This document shows, one piece after another, positions 1-11,526 of a stretch of 41,466 nucleotides of DNA. Where the stretch lies: contig CAIJYR010000098.1 in NCBI GenBank assembly GCA_903824965.1, forward strand, positions 1 to 41,466. Direction: 5' to 3'. The translations under genes were made by a program, and so were the position numbers. Origin of the DNA: an uncultured Thiotrichales bacterium. Lineage in GTDB: Bacteria; Pseudomonadota; Gammaproteobacteria; CAIRSR01. The stretch's first letter is position 1; every line of letters begins with the position of its first letter. The notes beneath the pieces are model-generated. The model searched no databases. It had not been told where the DNA came from and saw only the letters and a list, made by a program, of their open reading frames with translations.

Positions 1-63
1 GAGCCAGCGAAGTGGCGAGTCGTGGCGGACGCAGGGCGGCGCGGGCGCCGAAGGCACGGCATG

Positions 64-127
64 TCGCCAATTTTTCGCTCCCGACGGCGACTGGGATGTC
101 CCAGTCGGGTATCGCGAAAAATGGCGA
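64..127. repeat. Nested intergenic palindrome
   Basis: An outer inverted repeat (64-78 against 114-127, one bulged base) encloses a perfect 9-bp inner stem (88-96 against 99-107) with a two-base centre. The outer arm carries TTTTTCGC and its complement. The whole stretch can fold into one long hairpin on either strand. It lies in a GC-rich stretch beyond the 3' end of glmS. It resembles REP/BIME-type dispersed palindromes, but only one copy is in the window, so dispersal is not shown. Confidence 0.55.
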
Positions 128-136
128 CTTCCCTGT

Positions 137-175
137 ATTCTTGATCCTTATTCTTGATCCTTATTCTTGATTTTT
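137..175. repeat. 13-bp tandem repeat (ATTCTTGATCCTT)
   Basis: Two perfect copies of a 13-mer (137-149, 150-162) are followed by a partial third copy and further TTGAT words up to about 200. The same TTGATC word, also clustered, recurs at 25926-25995. In both places a conserved pyrimidine-rich block follows, so this appears to be one part of a compound intergenic repeat. Confidence 0.75.
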
Positions 176-202
176 AATCATTGATTGATTCTTATTCTTG
201 AA

Positions 203-250
203 AAGACAAATCAAAACCAGCCCCCTACCCCTCCCAACCCCTCCCCTTTC
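203..250. repeat. Compound pyrimidine-rich repeat, copy 1
   Basis: This block reads AAGACAAATCAAAACCAGCC followed by runs of CCCCTCCC. It matches 26041-26090 in order and wording, with a few substitutions. Its last part (240-247) forms an 8-bp hairpin with 400-407 once the intervening MITE is removed. The hairpin would lie 25-35 bases beyond the glmS stop codon and could have served as an operon-end structure. It has no U-tract. Confidence 0.6.
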
Positions 251-394
251 AGGCTACCGTATGCACACATCTTTCTCGAACACGCTCTAGCAGATTGAAC
301 GATAAAGACAATTCTGATGCACCCGAACGAATAACCTTGCGATTTTTCTCTCGCATCATCAATGGGTTACAAAGATGTGTGCATACGGTAGCCT
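251..394 (+). mobile_element. MITE-like element, copy A (144 bp)
   Basis: Perfect 24-bp terminal inverted repeats occupy 251-274 and 371-394, beginning AGGCTACCGTATGCACAC. Identical 5-bp CTTTC direct repeats (246-250 and 395-399) flank the element, as expected of a target duplication. There is no open frame inside that could encode a transposase, so it would be moved by an enzyme encoded elsewhere. A second copy, inverted and about 93% identical, is at 12506-12642. Removing the element and one CTTTC restores a perfect 8-bp hairpin with loop TTC. Confidence 0.85.
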
Positions 395-431
395 CTTTCA
401 GGGGAGGTGCGAGCTGAAAGTCAGAAGCGTT

Positions 432-2264
432 TTATTCCACAGTGACCGACTTTGCGAGGTTTCTCGGTTGATCCACATTGGTGCCCTTGATGGCCGCCGT
501 ATGATAAGCAAGCAATTGCAAAGGTACCGTATACACAACGGGTGCAGTGGTGCTGCCTACGCTCGGCATCCTGACGACCCGCATATCAGGGGCATCCTGG
601 AAATTCGCTGCTGTATCGGCGAAGAGGAAAAACTGTCCGCCACGTGCCCGCACCTCTTGGAGGTTGGAACGCAATTTTTCCAAAAGTTCATTGTCGGGTG
701 CAAGGGCCACTACAGGCATTTGTGCATCAATCAAGGCAAGCGGCCCGTGTTTAAGTTCTCCAGCTGGGTAAGCCTCTGCGTGAATATACGAAATTTCTTT
801 CAGTTTTAGAGCGCCTTCCATCGCCACCGGATACTGCGTACCACGGCCTAAGAACAGAGCATGGTGTTTATCGAGGAGCTGTTTGGCCAAGACACGGATG
901 GCACCCTCCAAGCGGAGCACTTTCTCGATGAGCACAGGCAAGGCGGCCAACTCAGCCACGATCTCCGCCTCCCGCACCAGACCAAGACCGTGCCGCCGTC
1001 CAATCGCAATGACCAACAACAACAACGCGACGAGCTGACAGGTAAATGCTTTGGTGGACGCTACACCGATTTCAGGGCCAGCACGGGTCATGAGAGTCAG
1101 TTCGGCCTCTCGCACGATCGAGCTTTCGGGGACGTTGCAAATCGCAAGCGAGTGTGCATAGCCAAGGCGCTTGGTTTCTTGAAGGGCTGCAAGGGTATCG
1201 GCAGTCTCGCCACTCTGAGAAATACACACAACCAGCGTTCCCGGAGACACCACAGGACGGCGGTAGCGAAACTCGCTTGCGACTTCTACGGTGCACGGAA
1301 TGCCCGCAATGGCCTCGAACCAGTAGCGTGCCACCAGACCCGCATGGTAACTCGTGCCACAGGCAACGATTTGGATACACCGGGTTTCGTCAAAAACCCC
1401 ACGCGCCAGAGGGCCAAATGCCTCTTCCAGAATACGATGACCGCTCAAACGACCTTCTAAGGTGTCTGCAATTGCCGTTGACTGTTCGTGGATCTCCTTC
1501 TGCATATAATGCACGAAGTCTCCGAGATTAATCGCATCGGCGCTCACTTCGCTCTTTTTGATCGGACGCCCGACAATCTGACCAGCCGCATCGTGGATCG
1601 TGACACCCGTTTGCGTGAGTTCTGCCACATCCCCGTCTTCTAGAAAGACAAAATGCCGCGTCACCGACAAGAGCGCCGTTACATCCGACGCAATGAACTG
1701 CTCATCGACACCGATCCCCACGACCAAAGGACTGCCAAGACGCGCTGCAACCAACCGACCCGGATCCGTCGTGGACACGACCCCGATGGCATAAGCACCG
1801 ACCAATTCGCTGACCGCGATCCGCACCGCATGCCAAAGGCTCGGTTGCTGAAGACGGTGATGGTGGACAAGATGGGCAATGACTTCGGTATCCGTGTCGG
1901 AGGTAAAATCGTACCCAAGATCCTCCAGACGAATACGCAACGCCTCATGATTTTCGATGATACCGTTGTGTACGACCGCGACGGTATCATGGGAGGTATG
2001 CGGATGGGCATTACAATCGGCAGGACGACCATGGGTGGCCCAACGCGTATGGGCGATGCCGAGATGACCGACAAAAGGCCGACCCGTAAGACAACTTTCT
2101 AGATCACGCACCTTGCCGGTCACGCGCATCCGATCCAACACGCCTTCTGCGTTTTGGATGGCGACACCCGCCGAATCGTAGCCCCGATACTCCAACCGTT
2201 TGAGACCTTCCAGGAGAATCGCAACCACATCACGTCCGGCAACAGCACCCACGATTCCACACAT
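432..2264 (-). CDS. glmS: Glucosamine-6-phosphate synthase (isomerizing)
   Basis: This enzyme makes glucosamine-6-phosphate from fructose-6-phosphate and glutamine, the first step toward UDP-GlcNAc for peptidoglycan and LPS. The 610-residue product is full length. It opens with MCGIVGAV, so Cys2 becomes the N-terminal nucleophile of the class II glutaminase domain. Two SIS domains follow, with the sugar-phosphate motifs SGETADT and LGRGTQYPVAMEGALKLKE, and the protein ends in NLAKSVTVE as the family does. It starts 30 bp after the glmU stop on the same strand, as last gene of the atp-glmU-glmS unit. No glmS ribozyme is visible in that short gap. A small hairpin (ACCGTA/TACGGT) lies there instead. 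Confidence 0.97.
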   Translation of the reverse strand: MCGIVGAVAGRDVVAILLEGLKRLEYRGYDSAGVAIQNAEGVLDRMRVTGKVRDLESCLTGRPFVGHLGIAHTRWATHGRPADCNAHPHTSHDTVAVVHNGIIENHEALRIRLEDLGYDFTSDTDTEVIAHLVHHHRLQQPSLWHAVRIAVSELVGAYAIGVVSTTDPGRLVAARLGSPLVVGIGVDEQFIASDVTALLSVTRHFVFLEDGDVAELTQTGVTIHDAAGQIVGRPIKKSEVSADAINLGDFVHYMQKEIHEQSTAIADTLEGRLSGHRILEEAFGPLARGVFDETRCIQIVACGTSYHAGLVARYWFEAIAGIPCTVEVASEFRYRRPVVSPGTLVVCISQSGETADTLAALQETKRLGYAHSLAICNVPESSIVREAELTLMTRAGPEIGVASTKAFTCQLVALLLLVIAIGRRHGLGLVREAEIVAELAALPVLIEKVLRLEGAIRVLAKQLLDKHHALFLGRGTQYPVAMEGALKLKEISYIHAEAYPAGELKHGPLALIDAQMPVVALAPDNELLEKLRSNLQEVRARGGQFFLFADTAANFQDAPDMRVVRMPSVGSTTAPVVYTVPLQLLAYHTAAIKGTNVDQPRNLAKSVTVE

Positions 2265-2294
2265 GACCGAAACCCCGCAATAATTGACCGTACG

Positions 2295-3740
2295 CTATAC
2301 GGTAGAATCCTTTTTTGTGACTCGCTTCCACCCTGGACGAGTTTCCTGCGGAGCACGACTCAGGGTCAGTGCCTCTGGTGGTGCACTGCGGGTGATGGTC
2401 GAACCAGCCCCAATGGTCGCATCGGCACCAACCTCGACAGGAGCAACCAGCGCCGTATTCGATCCAATAAAAGCGCGATCGCCCAACACGGTACGGTGCT
2501 TATGGTGGCCGTCGTAGTTACAGGTAATCGTTCCCGCACCGATATTCACATCGCGCCCGATCTGTGCGTCGCCAACGTAGCTCAGGTGGTTGATTTTACT
2601 GCCCTCGTCCACCTGGGTCTGTTTCAACTCGACAAAGTTCCCTACATGCACTCGTGCGCCGAGTTTGGTGCCAGGGCGCACACGTGCAAACGGGCCAAGG
2701 ATACAAGCCTCCCCCGCCGTGACGCCTTCCAGCACCGAATGGGCACGTACCTCGGTATCCGCAGCAAGAGTCACGTTTTTCAGGCAACAATACGGGCCAA
2801 TCCGCACGCGATGACCCAAGTGTACGTTGCCTTCCAGGAGAACATCGAGGTCGATCTCAACGTCTCGTCCTACCGTGAGCGTACCACGCAGATCAAAACG
2901 AGCCGGATCGCGCAGGGTCACACCGACGATCATGAGATCGTGTGCTTGACGCAATTGGTAGGCGCGTTCCAGCTCGGCGAGCTGGGCGCGGTGATTCACG
3001 CCCAAGATTTCTGTGATGGCATTGGGTTGGAATGCTTGTACTGGCACGCCGTCCAGGACGGCACGCTCGACAATGTCCGTGAGGTAATATTCGCCCTGTG
3101 CGTTTCGGGGATTGAGTTGTGCGATCCAACGGGCCAAAGACGCCCCCTGTACGGCCAAGATGCCGGTATTGATCTCGCGGATGCTGCGTTGTGTGCGGGT
3201 TGCGTCTTTGTCTTCGACAATGCCAACCACGCGATCCTGGTCATCCCGTAGAATGCGGCCATAGCCGCTGGGGTCTGGTACGTGTGCGGTGAGCAACGCA
3301 AGCGACCCCTGTGGCGCATCGTCGGAGGGTGCTGCCGCAGAAAGTAGCGCGTGCAAGGTATCGGGACGAATGAGTGGCACATCGCCATACAGCACGAGCA
3401 TGGTATCGTTGTGCGGGAGGTGTGGCAAAGCTTGCGCCACTGCGTGGCCAGTACCGAGTTGCTCGGCCTGTTCCACCCAGGTGATAGGTAGGTGGGACAG
3501 AGCAGCACGCACCCGATCCCCCCCATGGCCATAGACCACGCAAACACGTGCCGCCCCGAGTTGGGTGGCCGTATCCACGACGTGTGCCAGCAGAGGTTTC
3601 CCGCCCACGAGGTGGAGCACCTTAGGCAAGTCGGAACGCATACGAGTCCCTTGCCCGGCGGCAAGGATCACGACGGAACAGGCTACGGCACGCCGGACAC
3701 CACCGACATGGACACCACTGGAAATGCCGTACGCCACCAT
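2295..3740 (-). CDS. glmU: Bifunctional GlmU: GlcN-1-P acetyltransferase / UDP-GlcNAc pyrophosphorylase
   Basis: The product acetylates glucosamine-1-phosphate and then uridylylates it to UDP-GlcNAc in the cytoplasm. The N-terminal domain carries the nucleotidyltransferase signature LAAGQGTRMRSDLPKVL followed by LYGDVPL. The C-terminal half is a left-handed beta-helix with hexapeptide repeats and the motifs NFVELKQTQ and NYDGHHKHRT. The 481 residues exceed the usual 455-460 because of about 20 extra N-terminal residues. I kept the ATG at 3740 because GGGAGA lies five bases before it. Pairing with glmS is the usual gammaproteobacterial arrangement. Confidence 0.96.
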   Translation of the reverse strand: MVAYGISSGVHVGGVRRAVACSVVILAAGQGTRMRSDLPKVLHLVGGKPLLAHVVDTATQLGAARVCVVYGHGGDRVRAALSHLPITWVEQAEQLGTGHAVAQALPHLPHNDTMLVLYGDVPLIRPDTLHALLSAAAPSDDAPQGSLALLTAHVPDPSGYGRILRDDQDRVVGIVEDKDATRTQRSIREINTGILAVQGASLARWIAQLNPRNAQGEYYLTDIVERAVLDGVPVQAFQPNAITEILGVNHRAQLAELERAYQLRQAHDLMIVGVTLRDPARFDLRGTLTVGRDVEIDLDVLLEGNVHLGHRVRIGPYCCLKNVTLAADTEVRAHSVLEGVTAGEACILGPFARVRPGTKLGARVHVGNFVELKQTQVDEGSKINHLSYVGDAQIGRDVNIGAGTITCNYDGHHKHRTVLGDRAFIGSNTALVAPVEVGADATIGAGSTITRSAPPEALTLSRAPQETRPGWKRVTKKDSTV

Positions 3741-3758
3741 GTCTTCTCCCGCACAGAA

Positions 3759-4274
3759 TCAGTGGAATTGGGCATCAAGCGGCTCACCGCGTGCTATCTC
3801 TGCTGGCGTCGCATCTCGTATACGAACGACATCGACCGCATAGACCAGGGTTTTCCCTGCGTAGGGGTGATTACCATCCACGGTCAGCTTACCATCTTCG
3901 ATGCGAGAAACCACAAAGGTACGAACAACCCCCTGGTCACTCTCCATTTGTGCCTCTGCACCGACGTAGCGCAACGTAGGCGGAACATTCTCGATATCGT
4001 CTATAAACACCAGCTCCGGAAGATGCTGTCCGAAAGCATCCTCTGGAAACAGGGTAACCTCAACGGTTGTGCCTACGGTCACCCCATCCAGGGCCTCTTC
4101 CACCTTGGGGAACAGCGCGACACCCGCACCATGCACATAGCCCACGGCAAAATCGGACTGTTCCAAAAAAGACCCGACCACATCGCGGATGCGATACGTG
4201 ACATAGACGACCTTTCCCTTGGCAACACGGGTCACGGCGATGTCCTTACGAGGGAGGCTAGCATATCCATGCAC
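3759..4274 (-). CDS. SlyD-like FKBP-type peptidyl-prolyl isomerase
   Basis: The 171-residue product matches the SlyD-type FKBP architecture: an N-terminal strand VAKGKVVYVTYRI, then GVALFPKVEEALDGVTVG, an inserted flap with PEDAFGQ, and the C-terminal return VDGNHPYAGKTLVYAVDVV. Such proteins catalyse prolyl isomerisation and act as chaperones in the cytoplasm. The histidine-rich metal tail of E. coli SlyD is missing. The likely start is a GTG directly after the atpC stop (no gap), so translation is probably coupled. Other in-frame starts up to 15 codons further in cannot be excluded. A folding factor between atpC and glmU is not the textbook arrangement. Confidence 0.85.
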   Translation of the reverse strand: MHGYASLPRKDIAVTRVAKGKVVYVTYRIRDVVGSFLEQSDFAVGYVHGAGVALFPKVEEALDGVTVGTTVEVTLFPEDAFGQHLPELVFIDDIENVPPTLRYVGAEAQMESDQGVVRTFVVSRIEDGKLTVDGNHPYAGKTLVYAVDVVRIRDATPAEIARGEPLDAQFH

Positions 4275-4706
4275 TTATCCACGCCCTTTCAGCCGCTCGC
4301 GAACGTTCTGCAACGTCCGAAGCTGGGCGACCGCTTCGAGCAACTCCGAATGAACGCGGGCATAATCCACATCCGCCCGACGGTCTCGGAGCAGATCCAT
4401 CGCACGTTCCCGCGCTTGGAGGGCTTTGGCTTCGTCGATGTCGTGGGCACGCATCACGGTATCCGCCAACACCGTGACCACATGGGGTTGTACTTCTACA
4501 ATGCCCCCTGAGACGTAAAAACACTCCTCTCCGTTCTCTGGCGTGCGCACGCGCACCTCGCCAGGGACGAGTCGACTGATGAACGGTGTATGGCGGGGGA
4601 GAATACCAACTTCTCCACCCGCTGCAGGGGCAAATACCATGGTGGCAACGCCAGAATGGACCGATGCTTCGGCGCTCACAATATCCACATGAATGGTCAT
4701 TGCCAT
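4275..4706 (-). CDS. atpC: F1F0 ATP synthase epsilon subunit
   Basis: Epsilon is part of the central stalk of F1 and inhibits ATP hydrolysis. The 143-residue product has the beta-sandwich motif GEVGILPRHTPFI near residue 35 and the two-helix C-terminal domain (about residues 90-140) with ALQARERAMDLLRDRR. The length is normal. It lies 34 bp after atpD on the same strand. That spacer and the atpD stop codon contain three direct copies of GTTACTGA. Confidence 0.96.
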   Translation of the reverse strand: MAMTIHVDIVSAEASVHSGVATMVFAPAAGGEVGILPRHTPFISRLVPGEVRVRTPENGEECFYVSGGIVEVQPHVVTVLADTVMRAHDIDEAKALQARERAMDLLRDRRADVDYARVHSELLEAVAQLRTLQNVRERLKGRG

Positions 4707-4720
4707 GTTGGCAGCCTCCG

Positions 4721-6216
<1,496 letters not shown>

Positions 6217-7083
6217 TTACACCGCCGCAGCCCCTGCGACGATTTCAGACAACTCTTGGGTAACCGCCGCTTGGCGAGCCTTGTTGTAGGCCAACTGAAG
6301 TTCATCAATGATGGTTGCCGCATTGTCGGAAGCCGCTTTCATGGCCACCATGCGTGACGCCATCTCGGAGGCCATGTTCTCGACCACCCCCTGGTAGACC
6401 AAAGACTCCGTGAAACGAACCAGCAGATCATCCAACACCGCTTTAGCATCCGGCTCGTAGAGATAATCCCAAGGATGCTTACTCACACCCTTGCCGGCAT
6501 CGGGAGGCAAAGGCAAAATTTGTTCTATAGTGGGTGTCTGTGTCATGGTATTGACAAATCGGTTGTAAACCAGATACAGCCGATCGATCGCACCGGTGCT
6601 GTAGGCATCTAACATCACACGGACGACACCGATGAGATCCACAATGCGGGGTGTGTCACCGAGGTGATTGATGCTGGAAACTATTTTTGCTCCCGACCGT
6701 TTCAGGAACACACTGCCCTTGGTGCCGACGCTACAAAACTGCACCCCCATCCCGTCGCGTTGTGCCTCGCGCATTTTGAGAGTCAAGGTACGCAGCAAAT
6801 TGCTGTTCAATCCTCCGCACAGCCCGCGATCCGAGGTGATGACCACGTAACCCACATTTTTAGTCTCGGTACGCGTGACGAGGTAAGGATGACGGTATTC
6901 AGGATTGGCATGTGCCAAGTGTCCAATGACACGCCGGATACGCTCCGCATAAGGACGGGCTGCGATCATGCGATCCTGGAAGCGACGCATCTTACTCGCG
7001 GCCACCATCTGCATGGCCTTGGTGATCTTCCGGGTATTTTTGATACTCTTGATCTTGTCACGGATTTCTTTGCTGCCGGCCAT
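6217..7083 (-). CDS. atpG: F1F0 ATP synthase gamma subunit
   Basis: Gamma is the rotating central shaft. The 288-residue product starts [17 protein letters not shown] and ends with the conserved [20 protein letters not shown] helix, the two coiled segments that enter the alpha3beta3 ring. [12 protein letters not shown] near residue 80 is a family signature. Length and position between atpA and atpD are normal. Confidence 0.97.
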   Translation of the reverse strand: MAGSKEIRDKIKSIKNTRKITKAMQMVAASKMRRFQDRMIAARPYAERIRRVIGHLAHANPEYRHPYLVTRTETKNVGYVVITSDRGLCGGLNSNLLRTLTLKMREAQRDGMGVQFCSVGTKGSVFLKRSGAKIVSSINHLGDTPRIVDLIGVVRVMLDAYSTGAIDRLYLVYNRFVNTMTQTPTIEQILPLPPDAGKGVSKHPWDYLYEPDAKAVLDDLLVRFTESLVYQGVVENMASEMASRMVAMKAASDNAATIIDELQLAYNKARQAAVTQELSEIVAGAAAV

Positions 7084-7167
7084 ACTCGTCTACTCGCTCG
7101 GTTGCGGCCATCGTGCCGATGCAAAATCACAAAGGGACGATGGCTCCTTCAAACAGGGGCGCCGTTC

Positions 7168-8712
7168 CTACCAAGTATGGGTGGCCTTAAAGGCCGTGAG
7201 GGCGGCACGCAGTCCACTCTCCACCTCGTCGGTATATTCCGGTTTTTCAGTGATGCGCGCCAACAGATCGGCATGATCGTGGTGCATATACGCCAGGAGT
7301 GCATGTTCAAAATCGACCACCTTCTTGACGGGGACATCGTCCAAGAAGCCCTGATTGACCGAAAACAGAGAGACCGCCATCTCCGAGAGAGACAACGGAC
7401 GGTATTGCAACTGCTTCATCAGTTCGGTGATGCGTTGGCCGCGTTCCAACTGGCGACGGGTGGTATCGTCCAGATCGGAGGCGAACTGGGCAAAGGCCGC
7501 CAGCTCACGGTATTGGGCTAGGTCTAGACGAACCCCTCCACCGAGCTTTTTGATGATCTTCGTCTGTGCCGCACCACCAACGCGTGACACAGAAAGACCG
7601 GCGTTGATCGCAGGTCGAATACCGGCATTGAACAAATCGGTCTCTAAGAAAATCTGTCCATCGGTGATGGAAATCACGTTCGTGGGTACGAACGCCGAGA
7701 CGTCACCCGCCTGGGTTTCGATGATCGGCAACGCAGTAAGGGAACCGGTACGGCCCTTCACCCGACCTCCTGTGGCTTTTTCAACGTACTCTTCGTTGAC
7801 CCGCGCCGCACGCTCCAACAAACGCGAATGCAGGTAGAACACGTCACCAGGGTACGCTTCACGACCCGGGGGACGACGCAACAAGAGCGACACCTGACGA
7901 TAGGCCCAGGCCTGTTTGGTCAGATCATCGTACACAATCAGGACATCCTCGCCCTGGTCACGGAAATACTCGCCCATCGTACAACCGGCGTAAGGTGCAA
8001 TGTATTGCAACGCAGCCGATTCAGACGCAGGGGCAGCCACCACGATGGTGTACTTCATGGCGTCATGCTCTTCGAGCTTACGCACTACGTTGGCAATACT
8101 GGAGGCTTTCTGACCAATCGCAACGTAAATACAGAGTACGCCGGTGCTACGCTGGTTGATGATGGCATCAATCGCAACGGCAGTTTTGCCCGTCTGACGG
8201 TCACCGATGATCAACTCACGCTGACCGCGACCAATCGGCACCATGGCATCAATGGCTTTGAGTCCGGTTTGCAGGGGTTGCGTCACCGATTTACGGGTAA
8301 TAACGCCTGGGGCTACTTTTTCGATAGGGGCTGTTCCATCGGACTCGATGGGGCCTTTGCCATCAATCGGGGCACCCAGAGAATTGACAACCCGTCCGAG
8401 CATGCCACGACCAATCGGCACCTCTAAAATACGACCTGTGCAACGGACGGGGTCGCCTTCGGTGATGTGCTTGTATTCCCCCATAATCACCGCACCTACG
8501 AAATTGCGCTCCAAATTGAGCGCCATCCCGAAGGTATCGTTTGGGAACTCTAGCATTTCACCCGACATGGCATCGGACAACCCGTGCACACGGGCGATAC
8601 CATCGGTGAGGCTGACCACTGTGCCCTCGGTACGGGCCTCTACCTTGAGGCCAAAGGCCTGAATCCGGCTTTGGATAAGAGAGCTAATTTCACTAGGATT
8701 GAGTTGCAACAT
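7168..8712 (-). CDS. atpA: F1F0 ATP synthase alpha subunit
   Basis: Alpha holds the non-catalytic nucleotide sites of F1. The 514-residue product has the P-loop GDRQTGKTA at residues 170-178 (Lys176) and the motif [16 protein letters not shown]. The open frame continues eight codons upstream to a TTG, but the N-terminus [17 protein letters not shown] at 8712 matches the family and follows an AGGA-type ribosome site. It starts 20 bp after the atpH stop. Confidence 0.98.
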   Translation of the reverse strand: MLQLNPSEISSLIQSRIQAFGLKVEARTEGTVVSLTDGIARVHGLSDAMSGEMLEFPNDTFGMALNLERNFVGAVIMGEYKHITEGDPVRCTGRILEVPIGRGMLGRVVNSLGAPIDGKGPIESDGTAPIEKVAPGVITRKSVTQPLQTGLKAIDAMVPIGRGQRELIIGDRQTGKTAVAIDAIINQRSTGVLCIYVAIGQKASSIANVVRKLEEHDAMKYTIVVAAPASESAALQYIAPYAGCTMGEYFRDQGEDVLIVYDDLTKQAWAYRQVSLLLRRPPGREAYPGDVFYLHSRLLERAARVNEEYVEKATGGRVKGRTGSLTALPIIETQAGDVSAFVPTNVISITDGQIFLETDLFNAGIRPAINAGLSVSRVGGAAQTKIIKKLGGGVRLDLAQYRELAAFAQFASDLDDTTRRQLERGQRITELMKQLQYRPLSLSEMAVSLFSVNQGFLDDVPVKKVVDFEHALLAYMHHDHADLLARITEKPEYTDEVESGLRAALTAFKATHTW

Positions 8713-8732
8713 GTTCAGGGGTTCCTCGATTC

Positions 8733-9275
8733 TCAATGACGCAGTTCAGTGGCCATCTGTGCCAGCCCTGCCCGTATCGAGCCGTCGATCACCACATCAC
8801 CGATACGCACTACAGCACCACCGATGAGATCTGGGTCAACAGCGAACGTAATATGGGCGGCCAGTCCAAACCGTCTTTCCAATGCACGCCCAAGGATCAG
8901 TGTCTGATCCTGTGCGTCATCCACAGGGAAAGCAGAGACAATCTCTACCTCCACACATTTTTCGGACTCTGCTTTTAATTGCGTAAACAGGACGAGCACC
9001 TCCGGCACAACCGCAAGGCGATCATTCTCCGCCAACACACGGACGAAATTACGCACCGAGGGCGTGAGAGCCTCCTGTGCAACGTCAAGCACCAAATCAG
9101 CGAGCACTCCACGGCCAACCAGTGGATTGTTGATGAACCCATCCACCGCTGCATCCGTGACAATCGCGACCACCGTGGTTAGCATTGCCAACCAAGGAAT
9201 CAGAGCACCCTCTTGCTGCGCCTGTGCGAACGCAGCATTCGCATAGGGTCTGGCAACCGTCGCATCCGCTGACAT
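8733..9275 (-). CDS. atpH: F1F0 ATP synthase delta subunit
   Basis: Delta joins the peripheral stalk to the top of F1. The 180-residue product begins [16 protein letters not shown], typical of the OSCP/delta family, and ends with [20 protein letters not shown], the conserved C-terminal signature. It lies 9 bp after atpF. Length and order are normal. Confidence 0.96.
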   Translation of the reverse strand: MSADATVARPYANAAFAQAQQEGALIPWLAMLTTVVAIVTDAAVDGFINNPLVGRGVLADLVLDVAQEALTPSVRNFVRVLAENDRLAVVPEVLVLFTQLKAESEKCVEVEIVSAFPVDDAQDQTLILGRALERRFGLAAHITFAVDPDLIGGAVVRIGDVVIDGSIRAGLAQMATELRH

Positions 9276-9284
9276 AGTGACCCC

Positions 9285-9755
9285 TTAGATAGTGGCAGCC
9301 AGTTGGGCAAGCATCTCTTTGTGTGTCTCCATGCTGATCTCCTTGCGCAGGATCTGACCGGCACCCGCTACGACGAGAACAGCCAGGCGACCACGCAGGT
9401 CTTCTTTGGCACGATACAGCTCTTTTTCGATCTCTGCTCTCGCTGCGATCAAAAGGCGTTCGGATTCTTTGTGTGCCTCCTCCTGTGCGTCCTCTATGAT
9501 GCCTTGTGCACGAGACTGGGCCTGTTCAATCAACACCGCTGCTGCATCACGGGCTTCCCGAATGACCTCAACGGCCCTCTTCTTCGCAAGCTCACGCTCC
9601 TGGTGGGCACGCTCTGCGGATTCTAGTCCATCCGCAATGCGCTTCTTACGATCTTCTAACACATTGATCAGTGGCCCCCACAGATACTTCGTAATGAAGG
9701 CGACGAGTACCAGGAAGGTGGCCATTTGGCCAAGCAGCGTGGCAGTGACGTTCAC
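9285..9755 (-). CDS. atpF: F1F0 ATP synthase b subunit
   Basis: The b subunit forms the membrane-anchored peripheral stalk. The 156-residue product starts MNVTATLLGQMATFLVLVAF, one N-terminal membrane helix, and continues as a long charged helix (about residues 30-125) suited to a coiled-coil dimer. The start is GTG, with GGGAGC nine bases upstream. The gene normally in front of it, atpE, is not there. Confidence 0.96.
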   Translation of the reverse strand: MNVTATLLGQMATFLVLVAFITKYLWGPLINVLEDRKKRIADGLESAERAHQERELAKKRAVEVIREARDAAAVLIEQAQSRAQGIIEDAQEEAHKESERLLIAARAEIEKELYRAKEDLRGRLAVLVVAGAGQILRKEISMETHKEMLAQLAATI

Positions 9756-9890
9756 GGAAAAGCTCCCAGAAAAGATGCGCTCTCTTCACGCATGATTGTT
9801 GCAATCCACGCCCCCCGCATGGGGAGCGACCTTCTACTATCAGCCATAACCAATAACGAATAGGCTCGGCTCGAAATAGACTCGCAACCG
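9756..9890 (-). other. atpB-atpF spacer lacking atpE; hairpin inside
   Basis: In nearly all bacteria of this operon type the roughly 240-bp c-subunit gene lies here. Only 135 bp are present. The longest minus-strand frame is a 31-codon ATG frame with no resemblance to a proteolipid (no glycine-rich helix, no ARQPE loop, no carboxylate helix). A strong hairpin occupies 9809-9828 (CGCCCCCC/GGGGAGCG, loop GCAT). No c-subunit frame was found elsewhere in the window. Confidence 0.8.
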
Positions 9891-11208
<1,318 letters not shown>

Positions 11209-11526
11209 CAGTGTCCTCAGGAAACACCCGCACCTCAAGACCTCAGGACGCGGAAAAAATAAGGGAACAGCCTTCTGCTGTTCACGCATGCCAATCAGGG
11301 CACCGCTACCCGTACCACGCGATCGGAGTGAAGAAGCGCACCGCATTACCCGTAACAAACGAAGCCAATACAGAGGCATGTAGCCGAACGGCGGCAGTAT
11401 AGGGTAAATCCAGTGGGAGAGTCAACAGTGCTCCCTTAAAAGCATCTTCCGAAAAAGTATCTGTATTCATAACAAATATTTATAAAAGAAGTCCGTGTAT
11501 GTCACAATCCTATCAACGGGAGTAAG
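11209..11526. other. Divergent intergenic region atpI / aminotransferase
   Basis: These 318 bp separate two divergent genes. They hold the atp promoter described separately and, on the plus side, an AT-rich stretch (about 11460-11490) that may contain the aminotransferase promoter. I could not assign clear -35 and -10 boxes there. No small gene is apparent. Confidence 0.5.
11396..11425 (-). promoter_or_regulatory. Sigma70-like promoter for the atp operon
   Basis: On the minus strand a -35 box TTGACT (11425-11420) and a -10 box TATACT (11401-11396) are separated by 18 bp. Transcription would begin near 11388 and give a leader of about 180 bases before atpI. The leader contains a small hairpin (GAACAGC/GCTGTTC near 11265-11283). 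Confidence 0.6.

Noticed and set aside
2265-2294. glmS ribozyme or riboswitch upstream of glmS
   Set aside because: The spacer is only 30 bp, far too short for the ribozyme.
2284-2301. CTACCGTA-like word between glmU and glmS, similar to the MITE ends
   Set aside because: It is a short hairpin (ACCGTA/TACGGT) with no further match to the element. A similar word in glmS near 524 is also chance.
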